Below, in pieces: positions 1-5,322 of a DNA stretch of 5,710 nt. The stretch is taken from the NCBI GenBank assembly GCA_022425445.1, contig JAKMFM010000033.1, positions 1-5,710 of the forward strand, in the 5' to 3' direction. The notes below the pieces were generated by a model that worked only from the letters and a program-made list of their open reading frames with translations, was not told the DNA's origin and did not search any database. A program made the translations under genes and the position numbers. This DNA comes from Planktomarina sp. GTDB taxonomy: Bacteria > Pseudomonadota > Alphaproteobacteria > Rhodobacterales > Rhodobacteraceae. Position 1 is the first letter of the stretch, and the number at the start of each line of letters is the position of its first letter.

Positions 1-1185
1 TGCACCGGTCGTCGCAGCGCGATTGGCCGTTTTGGCGGCGCTTTGGCGCAGACCCGACCTGACGATCTTTTGGCCCATGTAATTCGGGCCACATTGGCGG
101 ATGTACCGACCCTTGATCCGGCGGCCATTGATGATGTGATCATGGGCTGTGCCAATCAGGCCGGTGAAGACAATCGCAATGTGGCCCGCATGGCGGCACT
201 GCTTGCAGGGCTGCCTGAGAGCGTCGCCGGCGTCACGCTCAACCGTTTATGCGGCTCGGGACTGGACGCCATCGCCATGGGCGCACGCGCAATCAAAGCG
301 GGTGAAGCGGAGATCATTCTGGCTGGCGGCGTGGAAAGCATGACCCGCGCGCCCATGGTCATCCCCAAAGCCGATAGCGCCTTTTCCCGAAAAGCTGAGA
401 TGTTTGACACAACCATCGGATGGCGATTTGTGAACCGCAAGATGAAGGCAGGCTTTGGCATCGATAGCATGCCACAAACCGCGGAAAATGTCGCCGCGGA
501 TTTTGCTGTATCGCGCGCCGATCAAGATGCTTTTGCCCATCGCAGCCAGTCCCGCGCAGCCGCAGCCCAAGCCTCGGGTCGATTTGCCCGCGAAATCACA
601 CCCATATCGCTGCCGCAACGGCGCGGCGATCCAACTGTCTTTGATACCGATGAACACCCCCGCGCCACCAGCCTCGACAAGCTTGCAAGCCTCAGCACGC
701 CTTTTCGCGAAAATGGTACTGTCACAGCCGGAAATGCCTCGGGCGTCAATGATGGGGCCGCGGCGGTCATCATCGCCTCGCAAGCTGCGGTGGAACGCTT
801 CGATCTCAAGCCCATGGCCCGCATCCTTGGAACCGCCGTAGCCGGGGTCGCCCCGCGTATTATGGGCATAGGCCCCGCACCTGCCAGCGAAAAGCTCTTG
901 GACCGGCTCGGCTTGTCGATCTCTGACATCGATCTGATAGAACTGAACGAAGCCTTTGCTGCCCAGGGATTGGCAGTCATGCGGCAGCTTGGGCTCGCGG
1001 ATGATGCCGCCCATGTAAACCCCAATGGCGGCGCAATAGCCCTTGGCCACCCGCTGGGCATGTCCGGGGCGCGGCTGGCCTTGACCGCGGCTCATGAAAT
1101 ACAACTGAAAGGCCACAGGCGGGCTCTATGCACCATGTGCATAGGCGTGGGGCAAGGCATTGCTATGATACTTGAGAGAGTGTGA
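1..1185 (+). CDS. paaJ: 3-oxoadipyl-CoA / 3-oxo-5,6-dehydrosuberyl-CoA thiolase, 5' end cut by window
   Basis: Frame 1 is open from base 1, and its first residues (CTGRRSAIGRFGG) are the normal N-terminal strand and loop of a degradative thiolase. The TTG at 43 is therefore an internal codon, and the true start lies about six codons left of the window. The visible 394 residues plus six give about 400, the family length. The enzyme thiolytically cleaves 3-oxoadipyl-CoA to succinyl-CoA and acetyl-CoA, and in the phenylacetate pathway also 3-oxo-5,6-dehydrosuberyl-CoA. The catalytic set is complete, numbered on the visible protein: nucleophile Cys84 in NRLCGSG, His350 in GGAIALGHPLG, and Cys380 in CTMCIGVGQG. 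The segments CANQAGEDNRNVARMA and AEMFDTTIGWRFVN are typical of the PaaJ/PcaF branch rather than of acetoacetyl-CoA thiolases. The next gene, paaK, starts 10 nt downstream. The paaJ-paaK order matches the end of the E. coli paa operon, so PaaJ is preferred over PcaF, although the two catalyse the same final step. Confidence 0.95.
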   Translation, partial: CTGRRSAIGRFGGALAQTRPDDLLAHVIRATLADVPTLDPAAIDDVIMGCANQAGEDNRNVARMAALLAGLPESVAGVTLNRLCGSGLDAIAMGARAIKAGEAEIILAGGVESMTRAPMVIPKADSAFSRKAEMFDTTIGWRFVNRKMKAGFGIDSMPQTAENVAADFAVSRADQDAFAHRSQSRAAAAQASGRFAREITPISLPQRRGDPTVFDTDEHPRATSLDKLASLSTPFRENGTVTAGNASGVNDGAAAVIIASQAAVERFDLKPMARILGTAVAGVAPRIMGIGPAPASEKLLDRLGLSISDIDLIELNEAFAAQGLAVMRQLGLADDAAHVNPNGGAIALGHPLGMSGARLALTAAHEIQLKGHRRALCTMCIGVGQGIAMILERV

Positions 1186-1195
1186 GACAAAACAG

Positions 1196-2479
1196 ATGAA
1201 AGACTTATCGCCAAAACCCGGAGATCTAAGCGCAATCGAAACCGCCAGCCGCGACGAAATCGAGGCGCTGCAACTTAAACGGATGCGCTGGTCTCTGACC
1301 CATGCCTACACCAATGTGCCGCATTATAAACAGAGCTTCGATGCAGCCGCTGTGCATCCCAGTGACCTCAACTCTTTGGCCGACTTGGCCCGTTTTCCAT
1401 TCACGGTGAAAGCTGATCTGCGGCACAACTACCCCTTTGGCCTCTTTGCTGTACCACGCGGCCAAGTCAACCGCATCCACGCCTCGTCTGGCACCACAGG
1501 CCAGCCCACGGTCGTCGGCTACACCAAAGCTGATTTGGCGATGTGGGATGACGTGATGGAACGCTCTTTGCGCGCATCCGGTCTACGCTTTGGAGATCTG
1601 CTCCACAATGCCTATGGCTACGGGCTTTTTACCGGCGGGTTGGGCGTGCATGGCGGCGCGGAGAAAATGGGTTTAACGGTGGTGCCTGTGTCGGGTGGAA
1701 TGACCGAACGACAGGTGCGTTTGATCGAAGATTTTAAAGCCACTGGGATCACCGTTACCCCCTCCTATATGCTGTCAATTCTTGACGAATACCGACGCCA
1801 GGGCCTAGATCCGCGCAAGTCTCCGCTGCAAGTCGGTATTTTTGGCGCTGAGCCTTGGACCAACGCAATGCGCGAGGAGGTCGAGCAGGCTTTTGACATG
1901 CATGCGGTTGATATTTATGGGCTCTCCGAAGTTATGGGCCCAGGCGTGTCCTGCGAATGCGTCGAAAGCAAAGACGGGCTGCATATTTGGGAAGACCACT
2001 TCTACCCTGAGATCATTGATCCTCAGACCGGAGCGGTGCTGCCCGACGGAGAATTGGGCGAATTGGTCTTCACCTCGCTGAGCAAAGAGGCTTTTCCCAT
2101 CATCCGCTACCGCACCCGTGATTTAACCCGGCTTCTGCCCGGCACTGCGCGCAGCATGCGGCGCATGGAAAAGGTCACAGGTCGCAGCGATGACATGATG
2201 ATCCTGCGCGGTGTCAATGTCTTTCCCACGCAGATCGAAGAGCAATTGATGAAGGTGCCACAACTGGCGGCGCATTTTCAAATTGAACTGGTCAAAAAAG
2301 GCCCCATGGATCACATGATTGTGCATGTAGAAGGTGCTCAAGAAGCCGGGGAAACGCTGGCGGCCCTTATTAAGGCCAATATCGGCATCACGGCAGAGGT
2401 GCGCGCAGGCGCGGATCATTCGGTTGCCAGATCGCAAGGCAAAGCCGTTCGGGTCGTTGACAACCGAGCCGTGCGTTAA
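1196..2479 (+). CDS. paaK: Phenylacetate-CoA ligase
   Basis: This AMP-forming ligase converts phenylacetate, ATP and CoA to phenylacetyl-CoA, the committed first step of aerobic phenylacetate catabolism in the cytoplasm. With the ATG at 1196 it has 427 residues, close to the roughly 437 of the E. coli enzyme. Motifs of the adenylate-forming fold appear in order: P-loop SSGTTGQPT (from residue 97), DIYGLSE (239-245), RYRTRDLTRL (from 304), hinge TGRSDD (328-333) followed by RGVNVFP, and the C-terminal catalytic lysine Lys416 in SQGKAVRV. A TTG at 1172 would add eight residues and overlap paaJ by 14 nt. The ATG is preferred because the protein then begins like its relatives, shortly before IETAS, and a weak GTGAG (1182-1186) sits 9 nt upstream. 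The gene lies 10 nt after paaJ and 3 nt before a TetR-type regulator, which indicates one operon. Nothing looks degraded. Confidence 0.96.
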   Translation: MKDLSPKPGDLSAIETASRDEIEALQLKRMRWSLTHAYTNVPHYKQSFDAAAVHPSDLNSLADLARFPFTVKADLRHNYPFGLFAVPRGQVNRIHASSGTTGQPTVVGYTKADLAMWDDVMERSLRASGLRFGDLLHNAYGYGLFTGGLGVHGGAEKMGLTVVPVSGGMTERQVRLIEDFKATGITVTPSYMLSILDEYRRQGLDPRKSPLQVGIFGAEPWTNAMREEVEQAFDMHAVDIYGLSEVMGPGVSCECVESKDGLHIWEDHFYPEIIDPQTGAVLPDGELGELVFTSLSKEAFPIIRYRTRDLTRLLPGTARSMRRMEKVTGRSDDMMILRGVNVFPTQIEEQLMKVPQLAAHFQIELVKKGPMDHMIVHVEGAQEAGETLAALIKANIGITAEVRAGADHSVARSQGKAVRVVDNRAVR

Positions 2480-2482
2480 ACC

Positions 2483-3097
2483 GTGGCGCGCCCCATTGCC
2501 AAAGACCACCGCGAAAAACGCAGCGCGATCTTGAAACAGGCGGCGGTCTATTTCGCAGACCACGGCTATGACCGCGCGTCGGTCAATGGGTTGGCCAGCG
2601 CCTGCGGCATATCCAAATCACTGATTTATCACTATTACGACAGCAAAGAACAGCTGCTCTTTGACATTCTGCACAGCCACCTCAGAGCGCTCTATGAGGG
2701 CCTAATAGCGCTGCAACCGGCCGCGGATCCCGAGGTGCAGCTGCGCCAATTGGTCAGAAAGCTGCTGCAGATGTACCGCGGCGCAGATGCGGAGCATCGG
2801 TTGCAACTGCAAAGCACAACCGCCCTGCCCAAAGCGCAACGTCATATCCTGGCGGACATCCAAAGGTCGATTGTCAATGAATTTTCACAGGCCATTTGCG
2901 CCGCCGCGCCTGAATATCTTGGGCAGGCTTCAGATCATCTGCGTCCCCTCACCATGTCCCTTTTTGGCATGGTGAACTGGTTCTACCTCTGGCACCAGCC
3001 CGGCCGCGGTATGAGCCGAGAGTCCTATGCTGATCTGGCGACTGAGATCCTCCTGGGTGGGCTGACACGCCTACAAAAGCAGGGGCAATCCCTTTAA
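2483..3097 (+). CDS. TetR/AcrR-family transcriptional regulator, probably a PaaR-like regulator of phenylacetate genes
   Basis: The protein is 204 residues, a normal TetR length. An N-terminal DNA-binding domain (about residues 12-60) contains the helix-turn-helix VNGLASACGISKSLIYHYYD (34-53) and then SKEQLL, the standard TetR signature. The C-terminal ligand and dimer domain ends in a helix rich in Trp and Tyr (MVNWFYLWHQPGRG, 163-176). This resembles TetR regulators of CoA-linked catabolism, but the ligand cannot be read from sequence. The GTG start at 2483 is the only reasonable one, because the same frame is closed by the paaK stop codon just two codons earlier. No Shine-Dalgarno sequence is visible before it, so translation is probably coupled to paaK. 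Its place at the end of the paa operon suggests control of that operon, possibly through phenylacetyl-CoA (inference). E. coli instead has the GntR-like PaaX here. Family assignment is firm; the target is inferred. Confidence 0.9.
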   Translation: MARPIAKDHREKRSAILKQAAVYFADHGYDRASVNGLASACGISKSLIYHYYDSKEQLLFDILHSHLRALYEGLIALQPAADPEVQLRQLVRKLLQMYRGADAEHRLQLQSTTALPKAQRHILADIQRSIVNEFSQAICAAAPEYLGQASDHLRPLTMSLFGMVNWFYLWHQPGRGMSRESYADLATEILLGGLTRLQKQGQSL

Positions 3098-3540
3098 CTT
3101 TCGGACGCCAAAATCTGCCCCATCCGCTGCATCGCCAAGCTGTAGCCCTGAACACCCAACCCCGCGATGACCCCATCTGCTCTTAAGGAGACATAAGACG
3201 CATGGCGGAAACTCTCGCGTTTATGCACATTTGAAATATGCACCTCGAGCACTGGGCCATCAAAGGTATGCAACGCATCGAGCAAAGCCACCGAAGTATG
3301 GGTGAAGGCCGCTGGGTTGATGATGATGCCCGCTGAGGTTTTCCGGGCCTCATGTATCATATCAATCAACGCACCCTCATGGTTGCTCTGCATCAGCTCT
3401 GAGCGCAGACCGTATTGCGCAGCCACCGCCGCGCAAGATTTTGCCACATCATCCAATGTGTCATGCCCGTAAATTTCTGGCTGACGTTGTCCCAAAAGGT
3501 TTAAATTGGGACCGTTCAAAATCGTAATGAGTTGCGCCAT
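3094..3540 (-). CDS. aroQ: 3-dehydroquinate dehydratase, type II
   Basis: The enzyme dehydrates 3-dehydroquinate to 3-dehydroshikimate, in the shikimate pathway or in quinate breakdown. Its 148 residues match the small dodecameric type II family. Conserved features are all present: NGPNLNLLGQRQPEIYG (9-25) with flexible-loop Arg19 and catalytic Tyr24, QSNHEG (51-56), NPAAFTHTS (75-83) with catalytic His81, and EVHISNVHKRESFRHAS (99-115) with His101 and Arg112. The ATG at 3540 aligns exactly with family N-termini; the upstream Shine-Dalgarno is weak. The gene follows the PLP decarboxylase on the same strand after 81 nt and may be co-transcribed with it. Its stop overlaps the stop of the convergent TetR gene in a shared TTAA. 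Its role beside catabolic genes is not evident; housekeeping shikimate function is the simplest reading. Confidence 0.96.
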   Translation of the reverse strand: MAQLITILNGPNLNLLGQRQPEIYGHDTLDDVAKSCAAVAAQYGLRSELMQSNHEGALIDMIHEARKTSAGIIINPAAFTHTSVALLDALHTFDGPVLEVHISNVHKRESFRHASYVSLRADGVIAGLGVQGYSLAMQRMGQILASES

Positions 3541-3605
3541 AATCTCAGTTCCATCTCGTTTCTAACCCGCCCATGCCACAGTTTTGCAGCAATTGCGACT
3601 GTTTC

Positions 3606-3640
3606 TTGCGCGCAGCTGGAATTATGCAGCCAGCTCGCAA
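3606..3640 (-). repeat. Imperfect inverted repeat spanning the decarboxylase stop codon
   Basis: The arms TTGCG...AGCTGG (3606-3610 and 3614-3619) and CCAGCTCGCAA (3630-3640) can pair over 11 base pairs with a three-base bulge (3611-3613) and a ten-base loop. The structure sits at the end of the decarboxylase gene and just inside the 81-base gap before aroQ. No T-tract follows in the direction of transcription, so I read it as a possible mRNA hairpin that might weaken read-through into aroQ or protect an mRNA end, not as a proven terminator. Confidence 0.35.
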
Positions 3641-5013
3641 AGCACGTCATAGGCAAAATGCACGTCCTCTTGGGTCACATCAAATTGACCAATCTGGAAC
3701 CGCACGGCTATCTGACCATCCACTTCGGTTTGTGTAATATAGATCCGCCCATCGTCATTGATCCGATTTACAAAAGCAATTTGCGCCGCATCATCCCGCC
3801 CGGCCAACCGGAAGGTAAATAGGGACAACACCGGAGATGTGACAATCTCAAATTGAGGATGCTGAGACACGCGATCGGCCAGACCTTCAGCCCAAGCCAC
3901 ATGATTGCGCAGCCGCTGCCGCAGGGCCTCGAGCCCATAGGAGCGCAGCAAGAACCAGAGCTTTAACGCGCGGAACCGCCGCCCCAGGGGCAAAGACCAC
4001 TCTGAATAATTAATCACCCCGTCATGGTCATGGGTTTTGAGATATTCTGGCTGTATGGCCAAAGTTTTGACCAAGCTTGCAGGATCGGCAAGGAAATGCG
4101 CTGAGCAATCAAACTGCGCGCCCAGCCATTTATGTGGATTGAACACGATGGAGTCGGCCCCCTCAATCCCTGCCCACAGCGCACGAAATTCAGGGCAGAT
4201 CATGCCTGCGCCCGCCCAAGCCGCATCCACATGGCTGTAAAGATTAAACTCTTTGCCCACCGCAAGCACGGCTGCAATATCATCGCAGGCGCCTGTGCCG
4301 GTGCCACCGGTGCAGGCAATCAGCCCCGCCGGCAGATCCCCCGCCGCAATATCTGTCTCAATCGCCGCCCTCAGCGCCTCTGGGGCCATTCCGCGGCGGG
4401 CACCGCAGATGGGAATGCGAACAAGATTGTCTTGCCCAATCCCCGCCACCCAAATGGCGCGATCAACCGACGTGTGCACCTCTGCTGAACAATAAATACG
4501 CAGCCGCGGCGCTCCCGATAGCCCCGAGCGATTACCTTGCCAATTCAGCGCACGCTCGCGCATCGTCAGCACCGCCGCCAATGTGGCCGACGAGGCCGAA
4601 TCTTGAATGACGCCAGAAAACTTTTCCGGAAGGCCAATGGCTTGGCGCAACCAGTCGAGCATCACAGTTTCCATCTCCGTCGCTGCCGGTGATGTCTGCC
4701 AGAGCATACATTGTGCCGCAATGGTTGAAACCAGCATCTCCGCCAACATCGATGGGGGGGCAGCATTGGCCGGAAAATAGGCAAAAAATCTTGGGTGCTG
4801 CCAATGGGTCATTCCTGGCATCACCACCCGCTCAAAATCGGCCATGATCGCTTCCATAGACTGCGGTCCCTCCGGAGCGCTTTGCGCGATAAGAGCGGCC
4901 ACATCTCCTGGCTCTGTTTGAGCGCGCACCGGACGGTTACGCAAATTTTTATGATAATCTGCGGCCCATTGGGAAATTTTCGCGCCCCAGTCGGAAAACT
5001 CATCCCAGTGCAT
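3622..5013 (-). CDS. Group II PLP-dependent aromatic-L-amino-acid decarboxylase family protein
   Basis: This is a fold-type I pyridoxal-phosphate decarboxylase related to DOPA/tryptophan/phenylalanine/tyrosine decarboxylases, expected to be a cytoplasmic dimer that makes an aromatic amine and CO2. Numbered from the ATG at 5013 (463 residues, normal length): substrate-pocket segment HWQHPRFFAYFP, TSPAATEMETVMLDWL, GVIQDSASSAT, cofactor-stacking His180 in AEVHTSVDRA, Asp263 in HVDAAWAG, PLP-lysine Lys295 in NPHKWLG, NFDCSA-like FDCSAHF, catalytic-loop Tyr324 in PEYLKTH, and WSLPLGRRFRALKLWFLLRSYG, a hallmark of the aromatic branch. The ATG is chosen because a strong AGGAGG (5022-5027) lies 8 nt before it. 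A TTG at 5019 would sit only 2 nt from that site. The substrate cannot be fixed from sequence: phenylalanine, tyrosine, DOPA and tryptophan are all possible. The adjacent paa genes make phenylalanine to phenylethylamine attractive (inference). aroQ follows 81 nt downstream on the same strand. Confidence 0.9.
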   Translation of the reverse strand: MHWDEFSDWGAKISQWAADYHKNLRNRPVRAQTEPGDVAALIAQSAPEGPQSMEAIMADFERVVMPGMTHWQHPRFFAYFPANAAPPSMLAEMLVSTIAAQCMLWQTSPAATEMETVMLDWLRQAIGLPEKFSGVIQDSASSATLAAVLTMRERALNWQGNRSGLSGAPRLRIYCSAEVHTSVDRAIWVAGIGQDNLVRIPICGARRGMAPEALRAAIETDIAAGDLPAGLIACTGGTGTGACDDIAAVLAVGKEFNLYSHVDAAWAGAGMICPEFRALWAGIEGADSIVFNPHKWLGAQFDCSAHFLADPASLVKTLAIQPEYLKTHDHDGVINYSEWSLPLGRRFRALKLWFLLRSYGLEALRQRLRNHVAWAEGLADRVSQHPQFEIVTSPVLSLFTFRLAGRDDAAQIAFVNRINDDGRIYITQTEVDGQIAVRFQIGQFDVTQEDVHFAYDVLCELAA

Positions 5014-5021
5014 TTTCAACT

Positions 5022-5027
5022 CCTCCT
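5022..5027 (-). promoter_or_regulatory. Strong Shine-Dalgarno of the PLP decarboxylase gene
   Basis: The minus strand reads AGGAGG here, inside GAGGAGGAG, eight bases before the ATG at 5013. This spacing decides the start in favour of ATG 5013 over the in-frame TTG at 5019. It is the clearest ribosome binding site in the window. Confidence 0.85.
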
Positions 5028-5205
5028 CGTTCTACCAGACCACCGATTCAGGCGGGCAAACCCAAACATTGCCGCAGCTGTTTGCGTAGCACGCAGCATA
5101 CCGCTCCGCACTTAACCCGCAAGCCGTAACAGGGCAGCCAGTCTGAAATCTCGGCTCAGACAGGAGTCCCCGCTCGGTGCAAAGTTCAAAATTCACATTG
5201 ACCCT

Positions 5206-5222
5206 TGGCGCACAAAGCGCCA
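5206..5222. repeat. Inverted repeat TGGCGC-ACAAA-GCGCCA in the divergent intergenic region
   Basis: Perfect six-base arms flank a five-base centre. As DNA it could be an operator; as RNA on either strand it would form a short GC-rich hairpin with a five-base loop. No T-run follows on either strand, so it is not a standard terminator. Confidence 0.35.
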
Positions 5223-5264
5223 GCTTCATTGCACAAGCCCGATTGCCCATAGAACCAATCACGG

Positions 5265-5278
5265 ATGCACAGGTGCAT
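5265..5278. promoter_or_regulatory. Candidate operator: perfect 14-bp dyad upstream of the SDR gene
   Basis: ATGCAC-AG-GTGCAT is a perfect six-base inverted repeat with a two-base centre, ending 44 bases before the SDR start codon at 5323. The size and symmetry fit a dimeric repressor site, and the position lies where a promoter-proximal operator for the SDR gene would be. The binding protein is unknown; a chance palindrome cannot be excluded. Confidence 0.35.
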
Positions 5279-5310
5279 GGCATCCAAGGCGGGGGACAGC
5301 GCTAGAAATC

Positions 5311-5316
5311 AGGGAG
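5311..5316 (+). promoter_or_regulatory. Shine-Dalgarno of the SDR gene, supporting a TTG start
   Basis: AGGGAG lies six bases before the TTG at 5323. No ATG or GTG in the same frame gives a better combination of spacing and N-terminal alignment, so this site supports the rare TTG start. Confidence 0.65.
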
Positions 5317-5322
5317 ACCCCT

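Larger units (their letters stand above)
5014..5322. other. Divergent intergenic region between decarboxylase (-) and SDR (+) genes
   Basis: About 300 bases with no convincing gene. It must hold the promoter for the SDR and very probably the one for the decarboxylase. I see three short dyads: TGCGT-AGC-ACGCA (5083-5095), TGGCGC-ACAAA-GCGCCA (5206-5222) and ATGCAC-AG-GTGCAT (5265-5278). On the minus strand an open frame of 83 codons runs from ATG 5283 to TAG 5032. It would encode a product with ten cysteines, but it has no Shine-Dalgarno at any of its ATGs, no clear homology and no visible codon bias, so it is not called as a gene. A weak minus-strand promoter candidate is TTGCGG (5117-5122) with TATGCT (5095-5100), 16 bases apart. 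No promoter close to consensus is visible for the SDR. Confidence 0.7.

Noticed and set aside
43..45. TTG as the start of the thiolase gene
   Set aside because: The conserved N-terminal residues are encoded in frame before it from base 1; the gene simply begins outside the window.
247..1116. Long minus-strand open frame of 289 codons opposite the thiolase gene
   Set aside because: It is fully antisense to a gene with complete thiolase motifs, resembles no family, and is explained by codon bias of the real gene.
2123..2563. Minus-strand open frame of 146 codons across the paaK-tetR junction
   Set aside because: It overlaps two well-supported genes on the other strand and shows no recognisable domain.
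3081..3100. Possible terminator hairpin AGGG-GCAAT-CCCT followed by a T-containing stretch at the end of the TetR gene
   Set aside because: The stem is only four base pairs and the downstream TTAACTTT is not a real T-run; it lies within coding sequence.
3532..3822. Plus-strand open frame of 96 codons over the aroQ-decarboxylase gap
   Set aside because: It mostly runs opposite the decarboxylase C-terminus, has no ribosome binding site and no recognisable domain.
4288..4316. Imperfect inverted repeat (CCTGTGCCGGTG / CACCGGTGCAGG)
   Set aside because: It lies inside the decarboxylase gene at a Gly/Thr-rich segment (TGGTGTGACDD), and repetitive codons for these residues explain it.
4795..5115. 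Plus-strand open frame of 106 codons opposite the decarboxylase N-terminus
   Set aside because: Most of it is a shadow of the decarboxylase coding sequence; no family resemblance or ribosome binding site.
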